Shown: positions 29,280 through 36,511 of the stretch, in pieces
How the letters are laid out: every line of letters starts with the position of its first letter
How positions within the stretch are numbered: the first letter of the stretch is position 1
Assembly: GCA_016869045.1 (NCBI GenBank)
Contig: VGFC01000021.1
Location: 1-36,511 of the forward strand
From: Armatimonadota bacterium
GTDB lineage: Bacteria > Armatimonadota > Zipacnadia > Zipacnadales > VGFC01
DNA length: 36,511 bases
Direction of reading: 5' to 3'
The notes under the pieces: model-generated
The model's input: only the letters and a program-made list of their open reading frames with translations
What the model was told of the DNA's origin: nothing
Database searches by the model: none
Translations under genes and position numbers: made by a program

Positions 29280-32216
29280 CTACTCGGTGGCCGCGGCCTT
29301 CTGTAGGTCCTGGATGAGCGGGCCGAGTGCCTTCACCTTCGCGGCGTAGCCGGCGAAGTCGCCCGACATGCGCAGGCGCTCGGCCTCGGCGTACACATCG
29401 CTGAGCTGCTGGGCGATCTGGGCCACGGAGGCGGCTCCGGCGCCGACCGGCGCGGAGGGCCCGGGAGCCGGCCCGGCAGTCGATGCCTCGGGGGTAGGCC
29501 CGCCCAGGAGCATTTTCATCGCCTCAGACAGCGTCGTCCCGTAGCCGATTCCCGTGGCGGAGGCGACCGCCACCAAGCTGAGTTTGGGCACCGGGTTCAG
29601 CTTGGATTCCAGGTAGATCGGCTCCACGTAGAGCAGCGAGCCACCAACCGGGATCACCAGCAGATGGCCGCGGATGATGTAGTTCGACTCGGACTTCAAG
29701 CGGAAGTAGTCGGCGAGCCACTCGTTCTGGCTGATGCGGGCCTCAATCTGCATCGGCCCGTAGGACAGCTCGACCTTCGGGAAGCGATACAGGCGCAGCT
29801 CGCCGTAGTTCGCCTCGTCGCAGCGCGCCGCCATCCAGGCGATCATGTTCTGCTTCTCGCGCTTGATCGGCGTGAACGGGCGCATCAGCAGGAACTCCGG
29901 CTGGTCGGCGCCCGGCAGGCTCATCTGCACGTAGTAGGACTCGACGGGGCGCTCGTCACCGGCCAGCGTCTCAGATGGCACGGACCACGCGTCCTCGTTC
30001 TGGAAGAACGTGATCGGGTTCTTCTGGTGGTAAGTGGCGAACATCAGGCTTTGCAGCTCGAAGAGTCCCTTGGGGTAGCGAACGTGCCGCCGCAGGTTCT
30101 CCGGCATCTGATCCTTGGTGGCGAACAGCTGCGGGAAGGCTTTGCGGTAGGACTGGATGAGCGGGTCCTGCTCATCCCACACGTAGAGGGTCGTCTCTCC
30201 CGTGTAGGCATCTACGGCAGCCTTGACGGAGTTCCGGAAGTAGTTCGGCGACCGGTCGGTGCGCCCGAGGCCCACGCCGGTCGAGTACGGGTACCGCGTC
30301 GCGATCGTGTAGCAGTCTACGATCCACACGATGCCGCCGTCGTGGATCACGGGGTAGGGGTCGGGATCGGTGATCAGGAAGGGGGCCAGCGTCTTGATGC
30401 GATCAGGCACCCAGCGGTTGTAGATGATCCGGCTGCCCGGGTCGAGGTGGTAGAAGATGAGCGGCAGGTCCCAGAAGCGGGCAAAGAAGGCGACGCGGCG
30501 CAGCCCGCGGATGGCCGTCCCGCCGGGCGAGAGCGGCACGCCGGCCGGGCCGTCGTAGACCGTCTTGCGTGTATCCTCGCCCTTCTCTCCGGTGGGGTAG
30601 TCGATCTCCTGGACGCCGCTGCGGACGATGACGTAGTCCTCGCGGATCGCGTTGTCCTGGGCGAACGGGTTGACGCTGCGCTTCGTCTGGCGGCGATCGG
30701 GCGGCGGTTGCTGCGGCTGCTCCGGGGCGGGGCCCGGGGCGCCCTCCGGGCCAGCCTGAGGCGGAGGCGCAGGCGTCTGCCCGTAGCCGTACGGATCGAC
30801 GATCTTGTGGGCCATGAAATACAGGCCCGGCCGCTCGATGGTCAGGTCGGGGTTGCCCTTGGCCTCGCGCTCCGGCTTGGGGGGGAAGTTGCGGATCCAG
30901 TAGTGGGGCATCCCCTCGGCGTCCACCATGTTCACCGGCGACATGCACAGCCCGTAGCCGTGCGTGTACTGCAGGTGCCGGTTGGGCCACAGGGTGCCGA
31001 CCCGGTCGTACTCGATCTGGCGGGCCGAGATCGAGACCTGCCGCATTTCCCCGCCGATCGGGTAGCGGTCCACATCCACGCCGGCGAACTCGTAGTACTG
31101 CCGCAGCGCCTGCTGCTGACGGTAGGTGTCCTCCAGGGGTCGATCATCCCAGATGCGCACGTTCTTGATCGTGGCCGGCGCGCTCGTGACGTCGGCCCGG
31201 GTCAGTTCGGGCTTGATGTTGTGGGGGGCATCGATCACGCCCGACAGGCCGTAGGCGTCGTTCGTGGCCTCGATGTTGTACGTCAGGTACTTGGGCTCTT
31301 TGTCGAGCGCGTTGGGCCGGACTTGCGTACGCTCCATCAGATAGGGGAACGAGGTGCCCCCCAGGATCGCGAGCAGCCCCAACCCTACCACGAGGAACAG
31401 CGGCACGCGGAGGTTGCGGATCCAGAGCGTGGCCACCGACAGGACCGCGCAGATGAAGCACGCAATGATCTGGAGGGTGAAGACGGGCAGCCGGTAGTGA
31501 ACGGCCGAGAACCCGGGCCCGCCCGGCACGGCGCCGCCGGGCGTGAACAGGAGACCGTACATGCCGAGCTTGTACCCCGCCGCCTTCAGGATGAAGCACC
31601 AGGCCAACAGGCTGAGGCAGTGCGCCTGGGCCTGCGTGGTGGCCTTGACGGTGGAGCCGTGGATGCGGATGGACTCGTTGTACAGGTGCACGAGCGTCGC
31701 CACGACGAAGCCGATGACGGCCGCGTAGAACCCGGTCTTCCAGACATACTCGATGAAGGGTAGGCGGAAGACGTAGAAACCGATGTCCTTGCCGTAGAGC
31801 GGGTCCGTCTTGCCGAAGGGCACGCTGTTGAAGAAGCGGATCCACTCATGCCAGTGGCCGCTCGCGGAGATTCCCGCGAGGATCGACACCAACGCCGCGA
31901 AGCCCAGGAGCACCTTGTCAATGTGCTTCTCGATGGAGGCACGCTCGGCGTCGGGCAGCAGGCGCTGGCCGATGATCTCCTCGCGCGGCACCAGCTTGCG
32001 AGCGATGCGGATGTTGGCGTAGAGCCACACAAAGAACACCACGCCCACGAGGAACGCGAGCTCCAGACGTACGAACCAGATGGTCTTGAGGACCGAGAGC
32101 TGGCCTAGCTCGCCGAACCAGAGGAAGTCGGTGTAGATCTGCAGGACGCGCAGGATCAGTAGGACGGCCGCCAGCACCAACAGCAAGATGAAGAACGCCT
32201 TGGACGAACGTGACAC
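29280..32216 (-). CDS. UPF0182 family membrane protein
   Basis: This encodes 978 residues. The start is GTG 32216 (MSRSSKAFFILLLVLAAVLL) with GGAGG 9 nt upstream, just after the DUF151 stop; the longer frame upstream overlaps that gene. About seven transmembrane helices occupy the first third, for example AFFILLLVLAAVLLILRVL, LLAWCFILKAAGYKLGMYGL and VPLFLVVGLGLLAILGG. A large extracytoplasmic region follows, with family-typical stretches (QLQYTHGYG-like LQYTHGYGLCMSPV, IWIVDCYTIATRYPYS). A Pro-rich insertion (APPPQAGPEGAPGPAPEQPQ) interrupts it. The function of UPF0182 is unknown. Length and order agree with actinobacterial and cyanobacterial members. It is the second gene of the four-gene operon. 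Confidence 0.95.
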   Translation of the reverse strand: MSRSSKAFFILLLVLAAVLLILRVLQIYTDFLWFGELGQLSVLKTIWFVRLELAFLVGVVFFVWLYANIRIARKLVPREEIIGQRLLPDAERASIEKHIDKVLLGFAALVSILAGISASGHWHEWIRFFNSVPFGKTDPLYGKDIGFYVFRLPFIEYVWKTGFYAAVIGFVVATLVHLYNESIRIHGSTVKATTQAQAHCLSLLAWCFILKAAGYKLGMYGLLFTPGGAVPGGPGFSAVHYRLPVFTLQIIACFICAVLSVATLWIRNLRVPLFLVVGLGLLAILGGTSFPYLMERTQVRPNALDKEPKYLTYNIEATNDAYGLSGVIDAPHNIKPELTRADVTSAPATIKNVRIWDDRPLEDTYRQQQALRQYYEFAGVDVDRYPIGGEMRQVSISARQIEYDRVGTLWPNRHLQYTHGYGLCMSPVNMVDAEGMPHYWIRNFPPKPEREAKGNPDLTIERPGLYFMAHKIVDPYGYGQTPAPPPQAGPEGAPGPAPEQPQQPPPDRRQTKRSVNPFAQDNAIREDYVIVRSGVQEIDYPTGEKGEDTRKTVYDGPAGVPLSPGGTAIRGLRRVAFFARFWDLPLIFYHLDPGSRIIYNRWVPDRIKTLAPFLITDPDPYPVIHDGGIVWIVDCYTIATRYPYSTGVGLGRTDRSPNYFRNSVKAAVDAYTGETTLYVWDEQDPLIQSYRKAFPQLFATKDQMPENLRRHVRYPKGLFELQSLMFATYHQKNPITFFQNEDAWSVPSETLAGDERPVESYYVQMSLPGADQPEFLLMRPFTPIKREKQNMIAWMAARCDEANYGELRLYRFPKVELSYGPMQIEARISQNEWLADYFRLKSESNYIIRGHLLVIPVGGSLLYVEPIYLESKLNPVPKLSLVAVASATGIGYGTTLSEAMKMLLGGPTPEASTAGPAPGPSAPVGAGAASVAQIAQQLSDVYAEAERLRMSGDFAGYAAKVKALGPLIQDLQKAAATE

Positions 32217-32220
32217 CTGA

Positions 32221-32757
32221 CTAGCCCTCCCCAGACTCCGACATTTGCTCGTCGGCCCCCGCTCCTCGGTCGCTCCCGAAGTCCGGGCCGTACGTCTCCG
32301 CCTGATCACCCATGGTGCCCATCAGCCGGATGAACGTCTGCATCTCTTCCTGCTCCGCCTGGTCGGACGGCCGGTTCGCCTGCTCCAGCACTTCCTCGGC
32401 CACGTAGATGGGCGCCCCCACCCGTAACGCGAGCGCAATGGCGTCGCTCGGGCGCGCGTCGATCTCCAGCGCCCCCATCGGCCCGTCCAGATCGATAGCG
32501 GCGAAGAAGGTGGTGTCTTCGAGTCGCGTGACCCGCACCCGGAGGACCGTGTGCCCCGTCTCCTCGATCACGGACCGCAGCAGATCGTGCGTCATCGGGC
32601 GAGGGTACTTGATGTCCTGCATCTTGCTGACGATTGCCTGCGCTTCCGGCAGGCCGATCTGTATCGGCAGGATGCGGCGGTTGTCCTCGTCCGTCAAGAA
32701 GATCAGCGCGCGGTGCTGCGGGTCGAGCGCCACCTTGTGGATGAACATCTGTATCAT
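32221..32757 (-). CDS. DUF151 (bifunctional nuclease) family protein
   Basis: This encodes 178 residues from ATG 32757 (MIQMFIHKVALDPQH), preceded by GAGGGGG 6 nt upstream. A longer frame extends 58 codons further but that part overlaps the leader and promoter. The family core is clear: ILPIQIGLPEAQAI, RPMTHDLLRSVIEETG, FFAAIDLDG and DARPSDAIALALRVGAPIYV. Plant members have nuclease activity (BFN1); bacterial roles are unclear. The C-terminal tail is acidic (GADEQMSESGEG). It is the first gene of an operon with UPF0182, dtd and a TPR protein, and is transcribed from the promoter at 32922-32950. Confidence 0.94.
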   Translation of the reverse strand: MIQMFIHKVALDPQHRALIFLTDEDNRRILPIQIGLPEAQAIVSKMQDIKYPRPMTHDLLRSVIEETGHTVLRVRVTRLEDTTFFAAIDLDGPMGALEIDARPSDAIALALRVGAPIYVAEEVLEQANRPSDQAEQEEMQTFIRLMGTMGDQAETYGPDFGSDRGAGADEQMSESGEG

Positions 32758-33070
32758 GGCGAACCCCCTCGCCTCGTCGTCCGACGGCCCGGCACACCCC
32801 GTAAAGACGGCAAAGGCCGGGAGCGATGGCCCCCGGCGCCAGCACCGCTTCTGCGTTGGTGTGCAACAAGGTTGGCGCTCGCGCCACGACCCCGGACCGG
32901 TCCCGAGCGAGCAGCACGCGGATTCTAACACAGGCCCCCGGCAAAGTCAAACTGCGGAGACACGCCCTGCAGGCCCGACGCGCCCTGCCTCGCAACCACC
33001 GGCGGAACCGCGACAAACAAACCCCTGGGTCTACCCCGCATTCCCGGTTCCCCCTCTTGGTGAGCCGGCC
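32758..33070. other. Promoter and leader region of the DUF151 operon
   Basis: This 313-bp stretch carries no gene I can support. It holds the promoter at 32922-32950 and, downstream of it on the minus strand, a leader of about 158 nt. The leader contains a hairpin with GCCGGG (32816-32821) against CCCGGC (32832-32837) and a CACC/GGTG stem (32843-32846, 32858-32861). No known riboswitch motif is recognised. The part beyond 32951 shows nothing clear. Confidence 0.5.
32922..32950 (-). promoter_or_regulatory. Sigma70-type promoter of the DUF151-UPF0182-dtd-TPR operon
   Basis: On the minus strand TTGACT (32950-32945) and TAGAAT (32927-32922) are 17 nt apart. Transcription would begin near 32915. 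Confidence 0.72.
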
Positions 33071-34198
33071 CTACCCGTCTGCCGGCTTCTTCGCGCCGTC
33101 GGGCTCGAACTCACGGCGGGTCAGTAGGAAGCAGTCGAGGCCGAGGGACAGCAGCCCCGGCGAGGTTTCCATCTCGAAGGTCTGCTTGCCCTGTGGGAGG
33201 TCAACCTGCCCGAGGCGGTACCAACCGTCGGTGAGTTCCCACTCGTCGTCCGTCCCGCGGACGACGCGCACATCGACCGGCTCCTGGTCGCCCGCCCAGC
33301 TCTGCCAGGGCTGCCCACCGAACCGCCAGCGGAACGGCTCCTCGAAGACCACGCCGCGACACCAGAGCGTGTACGAGCCTGCCTGGGGCGCCGAGGGCTC
33401 CCACTTCGCGGTCTGGCCTTCGTTGCCGTGGAACTGCAGCCACGCCCCGTTGGACAGCACCGCCTGCTCTTCCACGTTGTGGGGCAAGAGCGCGCCGCCG
33501 GGCGGGAAGGTGTGCTCGACCGCGTCCTCCGCCTCCCACCAGACCCAGTCGTCGCCCGCGACCTGCGCGCCGGGCTTGGGCCGCACGTATAGGGTTGGCT
33601 CGATCGGAGGCTTCTCGTCGATGAGCGCGTCGATCTCCACGTGATCGACATACGTATGGTGCGGCACACCCCAGCCGTCCGTCGGCCTCAGCCAGATGAA
33701 GGTGATGACCCTCTTGTCCGCCGGCACCAGGTCGTACTCGTCGGACTTGGCGAGCACCCCGCGGGCTTCGTGCCACTCATCGTCGGCGATGAGCCGTCCA
33801 TCGCCGCCTCCGCCGTCCAGCTCGGCCTGCAGCACGTTCACCGGCCGGTCGGTCACCTGGTAGCGGTACGCCCAGACCTCCAGCGTCCACTTGCCGGTCC
33901 ACGTGTCGGTCCGGTACCAGAGCTTCGCATCGCTCTCCCCCGTCGGCACCTCCGTCAGCCTCAGGGCGGCGCCGTTCCGGAAGCGCACATTGGGCCACCC
34001 GGTCTCGTTCTCCAGCAGGACACTGCACTCGCCGACCTTCGCCTGCTTCGGGTCGCCGGTCTGCTGTGTATCGATCTCCGTGACCTTCACGTCGTTGACC
34101 ACGATCTCCGGCGTCCAGTACTCATCCAGGAGTACGACATCGGCGGACGCGAAGCCGACCTGCAGCGTCAACAGTCCCACGACCATCCAAGGGGGCAT
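33071..34198 (-). CDS. Secreted carbohydrate-binding-module-like protein
   Basis: This encodes 375 residues. The ATG at 34198 has GAGGTGA upstream. Signal peptide: MPPWMVVGLLTLQVGFASA. The first half (about 20-190) is a beta-sandwich reminiscent of carbohydrate-binding domains (SVLLENETGWPNVRFRNGAA ... WTLEVWAYRYQV). The second half (about 215-365) has the CBM6/35-like pattern WEAEDAVEHTFPPGG ... LSNGAWLQFHG ... AGSYTLWCRGVV. No catalytic signature is present, so it is probably a binding protein rather than an enzyme. It starts 129 nt after the rtcB stop on the same strand. Confidence 0.78.
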   Translation of the reverse strand: MPPWMVVGLLTLQVGFASADVVLLDEYWTPEIVVNDVKVTEIDTQQTGDPKQAKVGECSVLLENETGWPNVRFRNGAALRLTEVPTGESDAKLWYRTDTWTGKWTLEVWAYRYQVTDRPVNVLQAELDGGGGDGRLIADDEWHEARGVLAKSDEYDLVPADKRVITFIWLRPTDGWGVPHHTYVDHVEIDALIDEKPPIEPTLYVRPKPGAQVAGDDWVWWEAEDAVEHTFPPGGALLPHNVEEQAVLSNGAWLQFHGNEGQTAKWEPSAPQAGSYTLWCRGVVFEEPFRWRFGGQPWQSWAGDQEPVDVRVVRGTDDEWELTDGWYRLGQVDLPQGKQTFEMETSPGLLSLGLDCFLLTRREFEPDGAKKPADG

Positions 34199-34310
34199 GG
34201 GTCACCTCAGGGTGTCCAACGATCATCGCCCCAAGCCTTCGCGGGAGCGACGCGCAAGTCCTTCGGGGAAGGCTCCGACGGCAGCCGAGAGTCGGGAGTC
34301 GTAATGGGGG

Positions 34311-34336
34311 AAGGGGCGACGGCAACGTCACCCCTT
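34311..34336 (-). terminator. Hairpin overlapping the end of rtcB
   Basis: AAGGGGcGACG (34311-34321) pairs with CGTCaCCCCTT (34326-34336) across a GCAA loop, with one mismatch. It overlaps the rtcB stop codon (34328-34330). It lacks a T-tract, so termination is only possible. Confidence 0.4.
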
Positions 34337-35788
34337 CATCACCCCGAGCGGCCGCATCTTTGCCACCAGCCGGCTGATGCCCGCGCCGTCGCAGACGCGG
34401 ACCACGTCGTTGACGTCCTTGTAGGCCTCGGGGGCCTCCTCGGCGACGGTCTTCTTGCCGGCGGAGCGGATGTAGATGCCCGCGCGCCGGAGCTTCGCGA
34501 TGACCGCCTGCGAGTGCTGCAGTTTCAGGGCGGCGGTGCGGCTGAGGCGACGGCCCGCGCCGTGGCAGGTCGAGCCCCACGTCTGCTGCATCCCCTCCTC
34601 GGTGCCGACCAGCAGGTACGAGTTGCGGCCCATGTCGCCGGGCACGATGACCGGTTGGCCGACCTGCCGGTACGCTGCAGGCACCTCGGGTCGGCCGGGC
34701 CCGAAGGCGCGCGTCGCCCCCTTGCGGTGCACGCACAGGCGCGTGGGCCGGCCCTTCACCTCGTGCGTCTCGAACTTGGCGATGTTGTGCGCGACATCGT
34801 ACACGATGTCGAGCCCGAGCGCCCGCTCGCTCTTCCCGAGGACCTGCTCGAAGGCCGCGCGGACCCAGTGGGTGATGCACTGGCGGTTGGCCCACGCGTA
34901 GTTCGCGGCGCACGCCATCGCGGCGAAGTAGCGCCGACCCTGAGGGCTGCCGACCGGCGCGCAGGCGAGTTGGCGGTCCACCAGCGAGAGCCCGTACTCG
35001 CGCACCGCGTCCTGCATCTCCTCGAGGGAGTCGTCGCAGGTCTGATGACCCAGCCCGCGCGAGCCCGTGTGCACCATCACCGTGACCTGCCCGGGCCCCT
35101 CGATCCCGAACACGCGCGCCACGCGCTCGTCGAAGACCTCGACGACCTCCTGAATCTCCAGGAAGTGGTTCCCGCTGCCCAGCGTGCCGAGCTGCGGCGA
35201 GCCGCGCTCAATCGCGCGGTCGGTAAGGGCGTCGGGATCGGCCCCGTCCATCGCGCCCTCCTCCTCCAGGACCGTGAGGTCCTCGGGCCGACCGAAGCCG
35301 CGCTTCACCGCCCAGCCCGCGCCGTTCACCAGCACGTCCTCCAGCTCCTGGCGCTTGACGGGGACCTTCCCATCCTTCCCGGTGCCGGCGGGGACGTTCG
35401 CGTAGATCGCGTCGATGAGGTTGTCCACGCGGCTGCGGATGTCGTCGGTGGTCAGGTCACTGCGCAGGAGCCGCACGCCGCAGTTGATGTCATAGCCAAC
35501 GCCGCCGGGGGAGATGACTCCCTCCTCGGCGTCGATGCCCGCGACCCCGCCGATTGAGAAGCCGTACCCGTAGTGGAAGTCCGGCATCGCCAGCGAGGCA
35601 CCCATGATGCCCGGCAGCGTGCCGACATTCGCGACCTGCTGCAGCGCCGGGTCGTTGCGCATGTCGTCCATCAGCGCCTGGTCGGCGTAGATGATCCCCG
35701 GCACCGTCATGCCCAGGTTCCGGTTAACGGGAATCCGCCAACGGAACGCGTCGAGCTGTTCGAGTTTGCCGGTGTACTTCTCGGCCAT
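34328..35788 (-). CDS. rtcB: RNA-splicing ligase RtcB
   Basis: This encodes 486 residues from ATG 35788 (MAEKYTGKLEQLDAFRWRIP); earlier in-frame codons fall in the repeat-rich spacer. RtcB joins 2',3'-cyclic phosphate or 3'-phosphate RNA ends to 5'-OH ends using GTP and Mn2+. All metal and guanylylation residues are visible in their motifs: DINCGVRLL, LGSGNHFLEI, HTGSRGLGHQ, AHNIAKFE and the GMP-accepting His in CHGAGRRLSR. The length is normal and no intein interrupts it. No archease, rtcA or rtcR lies nearby, so it appears to be a stand-alone repair ligase. Confidence 0.97.
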   Translation of the reverse strand: MAEKYTGKLEQLDAFRWRIPVNRNLGMTVPGIIYADQALMDDMRNDPALQQVANVGTLPGIMGASLAMPDFHYGYGFSIGGVAGIDAEEGVISPGGVGYDINCGVRLLRSDLTTDDIRSRVDNLIDAIYANVPAGTGKDGKVPVKRQELEDVLVNGAGWAVKRGFGRPEDLTVLEEEGAMDGADPDALTDRAIERGSPQLGTLGSGNHFLEIQEVVEVFDERVARVFGIEGPGQVTVMVHTGSRGLGHQTCDDSLEEMQDAVREYGLSLVDRQLACAPVGSPQGRRYFAAMACAANYAWANRQCITHWVRAAFEQVLGKSERALGLDIVYDVAHNIAKFETHEVKGRPTRLCVHRKGATRAFGPGRPEVPAAYRQVGQPVIVPGDMGRNSYLLVGTEEGMQQTWGSTCHGAGRRLSRTAALKLQHSQAVIAKLRRAGIYIRSAGKKTVAEEAPEAYKDVNDVVRVCDGAGISRLVAKMRPLGVMKG

Positions 35789-35808
35789 TGCCTGCCACCC
35801 CCTGACGG

Positions 35809-35848
35809 CGGAGATACGGAGTTCCGGAGATGCGGAGTTGCGGATGAC
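35809..35848. repeat. Short octamer tandem repeat, CGGAG family
   Basis: Five consecutive 8-mers read CGGAGATA, CGGAGTTC, CGGAGATG, CGGAGTTG and CGGATGAC. They occupy the space between rtcB and the DciA-like gene and match the theme at 7532-7563. Confidence 0.7.
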
Positions 35849-35878
35849 GGACACGACAGCAACACGGCCGGGACGGCG

Positions 35879-36466
35879 CTACAGCGTTCGTCCGCACTTC
35901 GTGCAGTGCTTCAGCGGCGGCGGCGTCAACCAACCGCAGTGGCGGCAGGCGGTGTAGCCATGCTGCGCGCGCCACTTCTGAGCCTTGCGCTGCGCGATCG
36001 CGGTCGCGCGGAAACGCTCGCGAAGAGCTTCGTCCTCTATGTGTGCGGCCTCGGCGTCAATTGCCTCCACAGCGCGCGGGAGCAGCCGTATTGCCTCCAG
36101 TTCCGCGCGCGTGGGTTGTGGAGCGCGAGGGAGGTCCAGCTCGGTCGCCCCCTGCGCACGTCGGCGGCCCGTCGTCGTCGGGCGGATCTCCTTGACATAG
36201 TCGCCCGCCAACTGCGCGTTCAGGCGGCGGATGATCTCCTCCGCGTCCAGGCTCAACTGATGCGCCAACGCCGGCGAGCTGCACCAGACCCACATGATCC
36301 CCCGCTCGACTCGCGTCACCAGCGTCCGCTCGGCGTAGAACCCGCCCACGCACTCCCGCCACACCAGCGCGGCCAGCCGCTCCTTCACCCGCACGCGCGC
36401 CTCGCGGCGAGCGAGCAGATTCTCGAGGGCAACGCTGAGAGGCGCAAGCCTTCCGGAACGTCGCAT
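35879..36466 (-). CDS. dciA: DciA-like (DUF721) protein with C-terminal zinc ribbon
   Basis: This encodes 195 residues. The N-terminal 95 residues match DUF721/DciA, the ancestral replicative-helicase loader: LSVALENLLARREARVRVKE, LVWRECVGGFYAERTLV, GIMWVWCSSPALAHQLSLDA and EEIIRRLNAQLAGDYVKEIR. A helical linker follows (about 115-165). The C-terminus has four cysteines in CRHCG and HCTKCG, a zinc ribbon that could bind DNA or protein. Most DciA proteins I know of lack this. The ATG is near the window edge and has no obvious ribosome site, so the start is less certain. Its neighbour rtcB is on the same strand, 90 nt downstream. Confidence 0.82.
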   Translation of the reverse strand: MRRSGRLAPLSVALENLLARREARVRVKERLAALVWRECVGGFYAERTLVTRVERGIMWVWCSSPALAHQLSLDAEEIIRRLNAQLAGDYVKEIRPTTTGRRRAQGATELDLPRAPQPTRAELEAIRLLPRAVEAIDAEAAHIEDEALRERFRATAIAQRKAQKWRAQHGYTACRHCGWLTPPPLKHCTKCGRTL

Positions 36467-36511
36467 GACGGCAGTCCAGAGTCCAGAGCCCGGAGCCCGG
36501 AGTTGACGGCA
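36466..36511. repeat. Heptamer tandem repeats flanked by an 8-bp direct repeat
   Basis: GTCCAGA is repeated twice (36474-36487) and GCCCGGA twice (36488-36501). TGACGGCA occurs on both sides (36466-36473 and 36504-36511), the second copy ending at the window edge. The region lies upstream of the DciA-like gene. Confidence 0.6.

Noticed and set aside
29664-31763. Plus-strand open frame of 699 codons
   Set aside because: It is antisense to UPF0182 and consists of low-complexity Val/Arg/Asp/Leu-rich sequence without any domain.
33641-35557. Plus-strand open frame of 638 codons
   Set aside because: It is antisense to the CBM-like gene and rtcB; no recognisable domain and no ribosome site.

Overview
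This is a GC-rich bacterial chromosomal window with dense, mostly operonic genes, several GTG/TTG starts and clear Shine-Dalgarno sites. Secretins, lipoprotein and Sec signal peptides and a probable outer-membrane barrel point to a two-membrane (diderm) cell. A class II (B12-dependent) ribonucleotide reductase, UPF0182, DUF151, DciA, many secreted carbohydrate-active proteins and several families of short palindromic intergenic repeats suggest an uncultured, polysaccharide-degrading lineage such as Armatimonadota or a Planctomycetes-like group. That placement is inference; no rRNA is present.

Layout. 1-4609 (minus): a truncated secreted protein, an SGNH-like lipoprotein and a three-part fusion of a cNMP-binding-like domain, an acetate-kinase-like domain and a PduL phosphotransacylase. 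4699-7527 (plus): tRNA-Thr(CGT) with promoter and terminator, a four-helix membrane protein with its own promoter, and aspS. 7578-12607 (minus): three consecutive, translationally coupled secretin paralogues. 12816-16647 (minus): nrdJ, a zinc-ribbon membrane protein and a SagB-type nitroreductase, driven by a good promoter at 16871-16899 that leaves a leader of over 200 nt.

17054-23469 (plus): a tight five-gene operon (zinc dehydrogenase, phosphodiester glycosidase/beta-propeller fusion, secreted Ig-like protein, HAD phosphatase, PNGase F-like amidase). It converges on a secreted (alpha/alpha)-barrel-like protein, which is divergent from a Gfo/Idh/MocA oxidoreductase. Together these look like a locus for trimming and oxidising glycans or glycoproteins. 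26986-27837 is a putative outer-membrane barrel gene behind a possible RNA switch. 27877-32757 (minus) is a four-gene operon (DUF151 nuclease, UPF0182, dtd, TPR protein) from a clear promoter. 33071-36466 (minus) holds a CBM-like secreted protein, rtcB and a DciA-like protein with a zinc ribbon.

The most unusual points are the cNMP/AckA/PduL fusion, in which catalytic residues of the first two domains appear lost while PduL looks intact; the secretin triplet without any other secretion genes; and palindromic repeats that lie inside coding regions in frame, extending two signal peptides and one C-terminus.
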